Shown here in pieces: positions 1 to 6,916 of a DNA stretch of 11,469 nucleotides. Origin of the DNA: Candidatus Cloacimonadota bacterium (GTDB lineage Bacteria > Cloacimonadota > Cloacimonadia > Cloacimonadales > JAIOQZ01); contig JAIOTM010000378.1 in assembly GCA_021106755.1 (NCBI GenBank), positions 1 to 11,469 on the forward strand. Reading direction: 5' to 3'. Both the position numbers and the translations under genes were made by a program. Under the pieces are notes generated by a model that worked only from the letters and a program-made list of their open reading frames with translations, made no database searches and was not told the origin of the DNA. Position 1 is the stretch's first letter, and each line of letters begins with the position of its first letter.

Positions 1-312
1 CTATTTACATTGGAAGGTGTGCTTCATGCAGTATTGGCAATTATTGGAACTGCACTTCTTGGAAGTCCTCTTCTTTACTACTTCCACAAAGTTGGATTGA
101 AATTTGGCGAGGTTTACCAGGAATTTGGAATTGCTGGGATGAGTGATGTGATTTACTTGAGTTATCCCTGGAAATTAGTCGTTGGTACTTCTGGAGCCAT
201 AGTAATTGTGACAGCTATCGTGAGCTTTGTTCCTACGTGGAAAATCGCATTATTGAAACCGACAGATGCACTTAGAGGAAAAATGACACGCAGAAAGCGA
301 GAAGGAAAATAG
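1..312 (+). CDS. FtsX-family ABC transporter permease, C-terminal part (cut by window edge)
   Basis: The reading frame is open from base 1, so this is the tail of a longer gene that starts upstream. About 103 residues are visible. They hold two hydrophobic segments, VLHAVLAIIGTALLGSPLLY near the beginning and KLVVGTSGAIVIVTAIVSF, followed by a cytoplasmic end of the type PTWKIALLKPTDALRGK. That end matches the classic FtsX/MacB/LolCE terminus, in which a final helix is followed by a basic 'A...P..ALR' stretch. The family forms the membrane half of type VII ABC systems (MacB, LolCDE, FtsEX), which use ATP to drive changes in periplasmic domains. The stop is TAG, one base before the next permease gene, whose AAGGA ribosome site lies inside this gene. 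The two permeases probably form a heterodimer. The partner ATPase is not visible and may lie upstream. A TTG at 10 is not the real start. Confidence 0.85.
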   Translation, partial: LFTLEGVLHAVLAIIGTALLGSPLLYYFHKVGLKFGEVYQEFGIAGMSDVIYLSYPWKLVVGTSGAIVIVTAIVSFVPTWKIALLKPTDALRGKMTRRKREGK

Positions 313-313
313 T

Positions 314-1582
314 ATGTTTAATTTTTTAGTAAAAGGACTGCTTAGAGACCGTCACCGGAGTTTTTTCCCGGTACTGATAACAGCTGCAGGTGTTTCACTT
401 GTTGTTACGTATGTCAGCTTATTCAGCGGTTTTTCCGAAAGTATGATTTATCAGAACGCACGTTTTGATACAGGGCATGTAAAAGTTGTTACTCGAGCTT
501 ACAACGAACTCATTTCCCAAAAACCATTCGATTTGGGTTTACTTGGTATTGAAGATTTAATGAAAACACTGGCAAAAGAGAATCCGGAAATAATCTGGAC
601 TCCCAGAATTCATTTCGGGGGCTTGATAGATGTGCCTGATGAAAACGGTGAAACCGTTGCTCAGGGGCAGGTTGCCGGATTTGCTGTCGATTTACAGAGT
701 GATTTGGAAATTAAACTATTGAAACTTGAAGAAGCTCTCAAATCGGGCAGACTTCCAGCAAAACCGGGTGAAATCCTCATCAGCGATGCATTAATGAACA
801 AGCTTAATCTTACCGTAGGAGATAGAGTTACAATGATAAGCTCAACAATGTATGGCTCTATGGCTATCGGGGATTTTAATATTGCGGGTAGTGTTAAATT
901 TGGTATGCAAGCTCTGGATAGAGGAGGTATTGTTGCCTCAATTAATGATATTCGAAACTTTCTGGATATGGACGACGGAGCATCAGAAATACTGGGATTT
1001 TTTCCTGATTTTGAATTTCACCAGCCTGAATCGGAGGGAATTGCACGGAGCTTTAACGAGAAATATACCGATGAAGCAGATGAATTCTCACCACAAATGA
1101 TAACCATATTAGATCAAAATGGTCTTCGTCGAATGTTGGAAACATTTTCATCAATGGTGGGTGTTTTCCTATTCACCTTTGTGCTTGTAATGGCAATAGT
1201 TTTATGGAATTCCGGTCTGATGAACGGATTGAGACGGTACGGCGAAATCGGAGTACGACTTGCAATTGGAGAATCCAAGGGACACGTTTACAAAACTTTG
1301 ATATATGAAGGACTTGTAATTGGATTTATAGGTTCGATTGTTGGAACTATTTTTGGTCTTCTTTTTAGTCTGTATTTGCAGGAACATGGTATAGATACAA
1401 CTTCATACTATAAAGATTCAACCATGATTATGGATAGCGTGATGCGGGCAAAAATCTCTGCTACTTCATATTATTATGGATTTATCCCCGGAATAACTGC
1501 TAGCCTGTTAGGAGTACTGATGGCAGGTATAGGTATCTTTAAAAGACAAACATCTCAATTATTTAAGGAGCTTGAACAATGA
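314..1582 (+). CDS. FtsX/LolE-like ABC transporter permease
   Basis: This 422-residue protein has the type VII ABC permease plan. TM1 spans about residues 18-40, a periplasmic MacB_PCD-like domain spans about 45-275, and three helices lie at about 281-300, 330-355 and 386-410. The cytoplasmic stretch between TM2 and TM3 contains YGEIGVRLAIGESKGHV, the family's 'REIGvlrAiGas' coupling motif that contacts the ATPase. The ATG at 314 follows AAGGA at a good distance and sits one base after the preceding permease. The stop codon overlaps the ATG of the next gene (ATGA), which suggests translational coupling. Paired permeases followed by a LolA-like protein suggest export or sorting of lipoproteins or lipids toward the outer membrane. 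That role is inferred from context, and a MacB-like or other efflux role is also possible. No ATPase gene is visible in the window. Confidence 0.9.
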   Translation: MFNFLVKGLLRDRHRSFFPVLITAAGVSLVVTYVSLFSGFSESMIYQNARFDTGHVKVVTRAYNELISQKPFDLGLLGIEDLMKTLAKENPEIIWTPRIHFGGLIDVPDENGETVAQGQVAGFAVDLQSDLEIKLLKLEEALKSGRLPAKPGEILISDALMNKLNLTVGDRVTMISSTMYGSMAIGDFNIAGSVKFGMQALDRGGIVASINDIRNFLDMDDGASEILGFFPDFEFHQPESEGIARSFNEKYTDEADEFSPQMITILDQNGLRRMLETFSSMVGVFLFTFVLVMAIVLWNSGLMNGLRRYGEIGVRLAIGESKGHVYKTLIYEGLVIGFIGSIVGTIFGLLFSLYLQEHGIDTTSYYKDSTMIMDSVMRAKISATSYYYGFIPGITASLLGVLMAGIGIFKRQTSQLFKELEQ

Positions 1583-2303
1583 ATTCTATTTTACCTGTTC
1601 TACTAATAATGCTGTTACTGCCTGTTATTTTGATTTGCGAACTACCAGATGGTATCTCGTTGCTCAAAAAAATTGATGATAATATGTATTCGGATTCTAT
1701 GGAAATGGAAATGACTATGATTGTTTATGGTCGGAGAGCAACCCGTGAAATGACATCCCACTTCTGGATAAAAGGAGAAGATAAATCATTTTCGGAGTAT
1801 CTGTCACCTCCTCGTGAGAAGGGTACTAAAATGCTGAAAATCAAAGATACTCTTTGGATGTACGACCCGGGTTCGGATAGACAGATAACAATATCGGGTA
1901 ACATGATGCGACAATCTCTTATGAAGATTATATGGAAGAATCAGAGTTAACTAATATCTATGATGCAACAACCATTGGTGACACTATCTGGTTAGAAAGA
2001 CCTTGCTGGAAAGTGCTGCTTACAGCCAAAACCGAGGGAGTTACATACCCAACACGAGAAGTTTATGTTGATAAAGAACGTTATCTGCCTTTGTTAGAAA
2101 AAAGATTTGCCAAGAGTGGAAAAATGCTCAAAAAAACAGAAATCTTAGAAGTTTTTCTGGTTCAGGGACGTTGGTTCCCAAAGCGCTGGCATTTTAAAGA
2201 TGTTCTTAAAGAAGGTATGGGTACTGAAATGGTTTTTGATAGTATCAAATTTGATGTAAAAATACCAGACAGAATTTTTACAAAGGGATCACTACGGAAG
2301 TAA
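1579..2303 (+). pseudogene. LolA-like outer membrane lipoprotein-sorting protein, frameshifted
   Basis: Two overlapping frames together encode one protein of the periplasmic LolA-like family (outer membrane lipoprotein-sorting protein, beta-barrel fold). Frame one runs 1579-1950. It has a hydrophobic signal sequence over about residues 3-20 and the typical stretches SEYLSPPREKGTKMLKIKDTLWMYDPGSDRQITISG and MMRQSLM. The homology then continues in another frame as SYEDYMEE, TYPTREVYVDKERYLPLLEK and IPDRIFTKG, ending at 2303. The family normally reads 'RQSfMGSDFSYED' here. The observed sequence jumps from RQS to SYED, which fits a net loss of 19 nt around 1915-1923. An ATG at 1932 could in principle start the second half, but it lacks a clear ribosome site and would give a fragment without a signal peptide. 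The gene overlaps the upstream permease by ATGA. It is either a real loss-of-function allele or a sequence error. Confidence 0.85.
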
Positions 2304-2363
2304 GAAAGAAGCGAAAGTTTTTCTTTGTTTCTTTTTGTCTGAAGGATTTAAGAAATAACAGGC

Positions 2364-2392
2364 TCGAGTCGTGAGGACGAAGGACAACTCGA
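2364..2392. repeat. Dispersed hairpin repeat, copy 1
   Basis: The sequence TCGAGTCGTGAGGACGAAGG followed by ACAACTCGA can fold with arms CGAGTCGT and ACAACTCG, eight pairs with one C-A mismatch. A related element lies at 5851-5888. The shared order is TCGAGTCGT, AG(G/A)ACGAA(G/A)GACAAC, then CTCGA or CGACTTGA. Both copies are preceded by TAACAGGC, at 2356-2363 here and at 5831-5838 for copy 2. The element is intergenic and its function is unknown. Confidence 0.5.
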
Positions 2393-2409
2393 TACAAACG
2401 CTTTTCTTC

Positions 2410-2443
2410 AAAAAAAAAGGAGCCCCAATGGAGCTCTCTTTTT
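2410..2443. terminator. Bidirectional intrinsic terminator between convergent genes
   Basis: The arms GGAGC and GCTCT pair around a nine-base loop. An A-tract of at least eight lies on the left and TTTTT on the right, so a U-tract follows the stem on both strands. It lies between the plus-strand LolA-like gene (ends 2303) and the minus-strand antiporter (ends 2606), and can serve both transcripts. The minus-strand version, with eight U, looks stronger. Confidence 0.75.
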
Positions 2444-2444
2444 C

Positions 2445-2466
2445 GGGTCTTCTAACAGACCTTTTT
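2445..2466 (+). terminator. Second, tandem terminator-like hairpin
   Basis: GGTCT at 2446-2450 pairs perfectly with AGACC at 2457-2461 around a six-base loop, and TTTTT follows immediately. A G-U pair can extend the stem by one. It lies two bases after the first terminator and would back it up for plus-strand transcription. The stem is short, so efficiency is uncertain. Confidence 0.5.
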
Positions 2467-2476
2467 GCAAAACCCG

Positions 2477-2492
2477 GTAGGCCGTCGCCTAC
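2477..2492. repeat. Short perfect palindrome (possible REP-like remnant)
   Basis: GTAGGC and GCCTAC pair perfectly around the tetraloop CGTC. It is GC-rich compared with the AT-rich spacer around it and has no U-tract, so it is not an obvious terminator. It resembles the GTAGG...CCTAC core of palindromic intergenic repeats found in many bacterial genomes, but no second identical copy is seen in this window. Confidence 0.4.
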
Positions 2493-2605
2493 AATCTAAT
2501 ATCGTATCAATTAGAGAAACTTTAGCTTTTTTTTGAATCCAGTCATTTTCCTTGTTAAGTGTCTGGATTATATGTAAAATTGTCTATCAGAAAAGGAGTT
2601 TTCTA
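2493..2605. other. AT-rich 3' spacer of the antiporter with two weak inverted repeats
   Basis: No gene is seen here. TCTAAT (2495-2500) pairs with ATTAGA (2510-2515). AATCCAG (2536-2542) pairs with CTGGATT (2563-2569) around a 20-base loop. An eight-T run lies at 2527-2534, before the second repeat on the plus strand, so neither has the layout of a minus-strand terminator. They would lie in the roughly 160-nt 3' untranslated part of the antiporter transcript. Confidence 0.3.
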
Positions 2606-4342
2606 TTAGTCTTCAAAGTACGGATTCAGTTCATCAACTTCTTCGTGCTGGAGAATTTCAAACACTTCTTCGGGTGTTTTTGCGTTGATTATCATTTCGC
2701 GGATAAATGTGTTGTGACCGAAAATCTTCGCGACAGTAGCCATTACTTTAAGGTGCATATCATAATGTTCCTTTGGTGTTGCCACGAGAATAATGATTTT
2801 AACTGGTTTGCCATCCAGCGCGTCGAATTCTATTCCTTGCTTGCAGGTCGCGATAATCCCCATGATTTTTGGACCACCCTCAACAATAACATGAGGGATA
2901 GCAATAGCTTCTCCGATTCCAGTGGAAACTTCCCGTTCCCGCTCAATTACGCCTTTTTTAAGTTTTTGCAGGTTGAGATGCTTCATGTGGTGAGACCGAT
3001 AAAGAAAATCAGTGAGTTCTTCCAGTGTTTTCCATTTATCTGTGTTTTTCACTCCAATTTTAATAAACTCTTCCTGCAGGAAATCCAGAAGACGCAATCG
3101 GTTTTTATTAATTTCTCCCGCTTTTTGAAGTGCATGTTTTGTAAAGATAGGTCCCAGCAACTCGAAAACAACTACTGCTGTTAGGACGATAGCGGTAATT
3201 GTGCTGGAGAACTGTCGGAATTGAGGAATACTTTCAATAAACAGAGTCAGACCAATAGCGAGACCTGCCAGCGGGTAGAGAGAAATCCCAATCCCTTTGG
3301 CAACTGTGCGGGTTGTGTCGGCAAGATGTGCTCCAATAGTAGGTGCGATAAATTTTCCCAAAAATCGAAAAACGATGAGCGTGGCACCAGCTATCCCTGC
3401 GATTTTCATTGCCCCGAAGTCAAAATGAGTTCCCGCCAGCACGAAAAACAGGGCGAAAATGACACCTTCTAAATCCCGGAAAGCGGAAAAGAACTGGTCT
3501 TTGTGTTTGGAGAAATTGGTAATCATCATACCCATAACTAAGCCTGAGAGCAAACCGGAAAAATGCAAAGATTCCGATATACCGGCTGTTAACACTACTC
3601 CAAGCAGAACCATTGCCGGAAAGGAGATATGGATTCTTTTGTATTTTTCGGAAATAAACATGAGTGCCAGTCCTACCAGACCACCAGCAAGAAGCGATTC
3701 AATCAGGTACATAAATGGACTCAGCACTGTATGGAAAACGTTGAATTCACCTGAGCCGGAATGTGATATGAAGATACTTGAAGCGGTGTAGAATATGAGT
3801 ATGACTAAGGCGTTGTTGAGTGCGACAACAGCAAGAATTGTTTTAGTGAGGATTCCCTGAGCACGGGTTTCCCGGATGATATGAAGAATTGAACCCGGAG
3901 CGGTAGCGGTAGCAATTATGCTTACAAACACGCTTATCTCAATTGACATTCCTGCCACAAAACGTAGCCCGGTATATACCAGTGGTGCTACTAACAATAT
4001 ATCTACCAGCGTTATCCAGATGATTCGTTTCCCCGAATTACGCAGTTTCCTGAAATCCAGATGGCTACCTATCATCAAGCCGATTAATCCCAGTACAAAC
4101 TTGGTTATTGGCACAAAGCTTTCGTATGCCGACTCATGAAATATGTTGAGGATATAATGTCCAAGAATGATACCACCGATTATCTGTCCGGTAACGGCGG
4201 GAAGCCTGATTATATGCGCGAGACGGGTAAATCCTACTCCAGCTACTACAAGTACTGCCAGAACCAGTAAGGTACTGGAACCAGTTATAAGTGCTGTATC
4301 CCGGCTTATCCAGGCTTGAAGGTGCTCAATTAACTGATTCAG
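2606..4342 (-). CDS. CPA-type cation:proton antiporter with C-terminal PTS EIIA domain
   Basis: The predicted product has 578 residues. About residues 15-400 form a Na+/H+ exchanger-type membrane domain with many hydrophobic helices and the signature LPAVTGQIIGGIILGH near the N-terminus. Residues about 419-565 form a fructose/mannitol (EIIA-Ntr-like) phosphocarrier domain with the active-site motif GEAIAIPH; the His is about residue 484. The nearest ATG/GTG/TTG start (GTG, 4114) would delete the first helices, yet homology clearly continues upstream to a stop at 4352-4354. That stretch has no ATG, GTG or TTG, but AAGGAG at 4348-4353 sits five bases before CTG at 4340-4342, so CTG is chosen. 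The usual DD/ND ion-binding pair of the fifth-helix region reads NN (VVALNNALVI, residues about 176-177). The conserved Lys in RFLGK is present. The gene is just downstream of miaB and probably cotranscribed. The transported ion cannot be assigned. Confidence 0.85.
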   Translation of the reverse strand: MNQLIEHLQAWISRDTALITGSSTLLVLAVLVVAGVGFTRLAHIIRLPAVTGQIIGGIILGHYILNIFHESAYESFVPITKFVLGLIGLMIGSHLDFRKLRNSGKRIIWITLVDILLVAPLVYTGLRFVAGMSIEISVFVSIIATATAPGSILHIIRETRAQGILTKTILAVVALNNALVILIFYTASSIFISHSGSGEFNVFHTVLSPFMYLIESLLAGGLVGLALMFISEKYKRIHISFPAMVLLGVVLTAGISESLHFSGLLSGLVMGMMITNFSKHKDQFFSAFRDLEGVIFALFFVLAGTHFDFGAMKIAGIAGATLIVFRFLGKFIAPTIGAHLADTTRTVAKGIGISLYPLAGLAIGLTLFIESIPQFRQFSSTITAIVLTAVVVFELLGPIFTKHALQKAGEINKNRLRLLDFLQEEFIKIGVKNTDKWKTLEELTDFLYRSHHMKHLNLQKLKKGVIEREREVSTGIGEAIAIPHVIVEGGPKIMGIIATCKQGIEFDALDGKPVKIIILVATPKEHYDMHLKVMATVAKIFGHNTFIREMIINAKTPEEVFEILQHEEVDELNPYFED

Positions 4343-4344
4343 GA

Positions 4345-5667
4345 TTACTCCTTAGAAAGCTGGCGTCCTTTAAGCGTCCAGCCTATTGCGTCTGTAATTT
4401 CCACATTCACGAAAGACCCGATAAGGCTTGAATCGCCGGGGAAAACCACAACTTTTGCATCACGGGTTTTACCGGAAAGCTCCGCTGTAGATTTTTTGCT
4501 TACTCCTTCGACATAGACCTCTTTTGTGAGACCTGTTTGTTGCTGATACTTCTCGGTTGTAATGCCGGTTTGTAAATTAATCAGTTTTTTCAACCGTTCA
4601 AGTCTGATTTCCTCTGGCACTTCGTTCTCGAAACCAGCAGCTTCTGTTCCTTCTCTGACAGAATATTTGAACATAAACGCGGCATCAAAGCGTAGCCTTT
4701 TCATCATTTCCATTGTATCATCGAATTGCTCTTCTGTTTCGCCGGGGAATCCGACAATGACATCGGTAGTAATGGCAATATTCGGAATCGCGTCGCGTAG
4801 TTTTTCTATTAGTTTCCAGTAATGCCGCGCGGTGTAGCCACGGTTCATTCGCTTCAGAATTTCCGTGTTACCTGATTGCATGGGCAAATGTATATGTTCG
4901 CATACTTTGTTGCTTTTCTGCATAACAGAGATTAGTCTGGCCGAAAGGTCTTTAGGGTGAGATGTGATAAAACGAATACGACGAATTGATTCTACATCGT
5001 TGACCATTTCAAGTAAATCCGGGAAGGTTGCTCCCCGATTATTATATGAGTTTACATTCTGCCCAAGAAGAGTTATGTCCCGAAATCCTGCCTCTCCCGC
5101 CTGCCGTGCTTCCCGAACAATCTCGGAAGCGAGACGGCTCCGTTCTCTACCCCTTGTGTAAGGCACAATGCAGTAGGAGCAGTAATTATCGCACCCGCGG
5201 GTAATTGTAACAAAGGCATTATGCTTACCGGAACGCAACGGGGAATGATACTCATAGGACTGTTCTGAGTTGAAATCGGAGCAATGCTTAACTCCCCACG
5301 AATCCAGAAAACGTAGTGTCATTGGTAAGCTTTTGTATTGGTCCACACCCAAAACGAAATCAATACCCGCATTAACTTCTAATAGTTTTTCACCCAGTCT
5401 TTGAGCCACGCAACCAATAACACCAATTTTAAGGTGTGGCTTTTGTTTTTTTCGACTCATTTCGTTGGATATACGACCGATAACCCGGTCTTCGGCATGT
5501 TGTCGCACGGTGCAGGTGTTGAAGATTATCAAATCGGCGGCATCTATGTCCGAAGCCTGCCGATATCCGTTGTCAACCAGAATGGACGCGACAAGTTCAC
5601 TGTCGGCAACATTCATCTGGCAACCGTATGTTTCGATATAAAAAAGGTTTCCTTGCTGTTTTTCCAT
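4345..5667 (-). CDS. miaB: tRNA-2-methylthio-N6-dimethylallyladenosine synthase
   Basis: This 440-residue protein has the full MiaB plan and a normal length. The N-terminal UPF0004/MTTase domain carries the second [4Fe-4S] cluster cysteines C16 (YGCQMN), C52 (NTCTVR) and C86 (GCVAQR). The radical-SAM CxxxCxxC is C159, C163 and C166 in RGCDNYCSYCIVPYTRGRE. The TRAM RNA-binding domain covers about 376-437. MiaB adds a methylthio group to position 2 of i6A37 in tRNAs reading UNN codons, using two SAM molecules and its auxiliary cluster as sulfur source. The motif QMNVADSE separates it from MtaB and RimO relatives. The ATG at 5667 has only a weak GAAG upstream. A good promoter lies at 5762-5790, giving a leader of nearly 90 nt. 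The stop TAA lies within the ribosome-site region of the antiporter gene downstream. No sign of damage is seen. Confidence 0.95.
   Translation of the reverse strand: MEKQQGNLFYIETYGCQMNVADSELVASILVDNGYRQASDIDAADLIIFNTCTVRQHAEDRVIGRISNEMSRKKQKPHLKIGVIGCVAQRLGEKLLEVNAGIDFVLGVDQYKSLPMTLRFLDSWGVKHCSDFNSEQSYEYHSPLRSGKHNAFVTITRGCDNYCSYCIVPYTRGRERSRLASEIVREARQAGEAGFRDITLLGQNVNSYNNRGATFPDLLEMVNDVESIRRIRFITSHPKDLSARLISVMQKSNKVCEHIHLPMQSGNTEILKRMNRGYTARHYWKLIEKLRDAIPNIAITTDVIVGFPGETEEQFDDTMEMMKRLRFDAAFMFKYSVREGTEAAGFENEVPEEIRLERLKKLINLQTGITTEKYQQQTGLTKEVYVEGVSKKSTAELSGKTRDAKVVVFPGDSSLIGSFVNVEITDAIGWTLKGRQLSKE
4348..4353 (-). promoter_or_regulatory. Ribosome binding site that places the antiporter start at CTG
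   Basis: AAGGAG on the minus strand overlaps the last codons of miaB (AAG GAG TAA). It lies five bases before CTG at 4342-4340, the same spacing as GGAGG-N5-ATG of the TraB gene. Its position argues for a non-AUG start there rather than GTG 76 codons further in. It also implies translational coupling to miaB. Confidence 0.7.
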
Positions 5668-5761
5668 TGTGTTATCTTCGGTTACTCACTATTGCTTGTC
5701 AATGCAAATCGTGAGAAATACAGGGATACACCTTTTTTTCAGAAAGATTTGGTTACAAATT

Positions 5762-5790
5762 ACAATACTGGTTTCAAAACATATTGTCAA
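5762..5790 (-). promoter_or_regulatory. Sigma70-like promoter of miaB-antiporter operon
   Basis: On the minus strand, TTGACA (5790-5785) is followed by a 17-base spacer and TATTGT (5767-5762). The -35 box is perfect, the spacing is optimal, and the -10 box matches TATAAT at four of six positions. The predicted start lies near 5755, roughly 88 nt upstream of miaB. A further TTGACA closer to miaB lacks a convincing -10 box. Confidence 0.6.
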
Positions 5791-5850
5791 GAACCTGCCA
5801 TGCGATATTCTTATAGCAAAAAGACCGGATTAACAGGCATCCTGCTAAGA

Positions 5851-5888
5851 TTTTCGAGTCGTTAGAACGAAAGACAACGACTTGAAAA
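5851..5888. repeat. Dispersed hairpin repeat, copy 2 (strong hairpin)
   Basis: TTTTCGAGTCGTT (5851-5863) pairs with AACGACTTGAAAA (5876-5888) along 13 positions with a single G-U wobble, around the 12-base loop AGAACGAAAGAC. It resembles the element at 2364-2392, and TAACAGGC lies just upstream of both. Here it sits between divergent promoters, where a terminator for the flanking genes is not expected. It may be a mobile palindromic repeat or an insulator between the two units. Confidence 0.6.
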
Positions 5889-5935
5889 AGTAAGTTGCTG
5901 TCACTTTCAGATGGCTGTTGCTACATAAATAAACA

Positions 5936-5966
5936 TTGACTGAAAGCATCACTCTTTCTCTATTAA
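5936..5966 (+). promoter_or_regulatory. Possible promoter of the TraB-family gene
   Basis: TTGACT at 5936-5941 resembles a -35 box. TATTAA at 5961-5966 is a possible -10 box, but the spacer would be 19 bases. CTATTA or TCTATT would give 18 or 17 bases with poorer matches. The start of transcription would fall only about 15-20 bases before the ATG at 5989. This is weak support. Confidence 0.3.
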
Positions 5967-5978
5967 CCAATTACATGT

Positions 5979-5983
5979 GGAGG
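5979..5983 (+). promoter_or_regulatory. Ribosome binding site fixing the TraB-family start at 5989
   Basis: GGAGG lies five bases before ATG 5989. A GTG four codons upstream, at 5977, overlaps this site and is rejected as the start. Confidence 0.7.
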
Positions 5984-5988
5984 TTCAG

Positions 5989-6870
5989 ATGAAGAAAATG
6001 CGAAATATGCTAATTGTTACCGGGATGCTGTTACTTCTGTTTAGTTGTGGCGTATCTAAACCCGAAGCTTTATTCTGGAAAGCTGAAGGCGAACGATGTA
6101 CCGTTTATTTACTTGGTTCTATCCATGTTGGCAAGCAAGAGTTTTACCCATTACCGGATTATATAGAAGAAACTTTTTCCACCTCGGAACAACTTGCCGT
6201 TGAAGCCAATCTGCAAAGCGATAACATGTCAAACTACACAGCTATGATTCAGGAAATGGGGATGTATCCGCTGGATGATTCTCTGGAAAATCACATACCC
6301 AAGGAGCTATATGACCGGATAGGGGCTTATGTAGGCAGCTTTGGTTTGGAAATGACCAGTCTGAAAATGATGAAGCCCTGGATTATCGCTATGATGGTGC
6401 AGATGCTAGAATTGAAAAATCAGGGACTGGACGAGACGCTGGGAATAGATAAACATTTTCTCGATCTCGCGCAGGAAACGAATAAACCTATCATTGAACT
6501 GGAAGGAGTTGAGAACCAGATAGCGTTTTTCAACGGATTTTCAGATTCGCTACAAGTAGCGTATCTTACTGACCTGTTAGATAACCAGTTCACAATTTTT
6601 GCCCAGATGGATTCGCTGATAACAGCATGGCAGAACGCTGATGTAGAAGCGATTGAGAAAACCATGCTCAGTGAATCAAAAAAAGAGGAATTAAAGCCGT
6701 TGTACGAAGTTCTTATATATAAGCGAAACGCGGACATGGCGGAAAAAATAGATGTTTTCCTGAAAGAAGGTAAGAGTACATTTGTTGTTGTGGGAGCAGC
6801 CCATCTTATCGGCGAAAGGAGTATTGTAGATATTTTGAAGAAGAAGGGTTATTCAGTAGCATTGTACTAA
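5989..6870 (+). CDS. TraB/GumN family lipoprotein (Tiki-like metalloprotease fold)
   Basis: This 293-residue protein starts with MKKMRNMLIVTGMLLLLFSC, a type II signal peptide with lipobox LFSC. Cys20 would be lipidated after cleavage, so the mature protein should be membrane-anchored and face the periplasm or outer membrane. The rest is a TraB/PrgY/GumN domain. It has the GxxH motif GSIH near the N-terminus (H46), FYPLPDYIEETF, VEANL (E72), IELEGVENQIAFFNGFS, and the second GxxH as GAAHLIGE near the C-terminus (H272). In the related Tiki proteins these His and Glu residues bind metal for proteolysis. Bacterial members are mostly uncharacterised, so the substrate is unknown. The start is set by GGAGG at 5979. 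It appears monocistronic: it has a divergent promoter region upstream and a terminator-like hairpin 13 bases downstream. All the family's key residues seem intact. Confidence 0.9.
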   Translation: MKKMRNMLIVTGMLLLLFSCGVSKPEALFWKAEGERCTVYLLGSIHVGKQEFYPLPDYIEETFSTSEQLAVEANLQSDNMSNYTAMIQEMGMYPLDDSLENHIPKELYDRIGAYVGSFGLEMTSLKMMKPWIIAMMVQMLELKNQGLDETLGIDKHFLDLAQETNKPIIELEGVENQIAFFNGFSDSLQVAYLTDLLDNQFTIFAQMDSLITAWQNADVEAIEKTMLSESKKEELKPLYEVLIYKRNADMAEKIDVFLKEGKSTFVVVGAAHLIGERSIVDILKKKGYSVALY

Positions 6871-6883
6871 ATGTTATAAAAAT

Positions 6884-6916
6884 AGAGGACAACTATCGGG
6901 GAGAAAGTTGTCCTCT
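6884..6916 (+). terminator. Strong hairpin after the TraB-family gene
   Basis: AGAGGACAACT (6884-6894) and AGTTGTCCTCT (6906-6916) form a perfect 11-bp stem around an 11-base loop, 13 bases after the stop codon. No U-tract follows (GCTTGC). It may therefore be a weak or factor-dependent terminator, or a 3'-end stabilising hairpin. Confidence 0.55.

Noticed and set aside
1932..2303. Second half of the LolA-like gene as an independent gene
   Set aside because: It begins in the middle of a beta-barrel domain, lacks a signal peptide and good ribosome site, and continues the family alignment of the first half.
2369..2386. GTCGTGAGGACGAAGGAC resembles stem II of a hammerhead ribozyme (GUGAGGACGAAAC)
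   Set aside because: The required CUGAUGA core and a cleavage triplet in the right layout are absent, and copy 2 does not keep the hammerhead-like bases.
2552..3184. Plus-strand open frame of 210 codons
   Set aside because: It lies antisense to the clearly recognised EIIA domain of the antiporter and encodes a Phe/Cys-rich product with no family resemblance.
4112..4114. GTG as the start of the antiporter
   Set aside because: It would remove the conserved N-terminal helices and the LPAVTGQIIGG signature, and it has no ribosome site.
5401..5865. Plus-strand open frame of 154 codons
   Set aside because: Mostly antisense to the 5' part of miaB; its tail crosses the miaB promoter and the hairpin repeat; no protein-like features.
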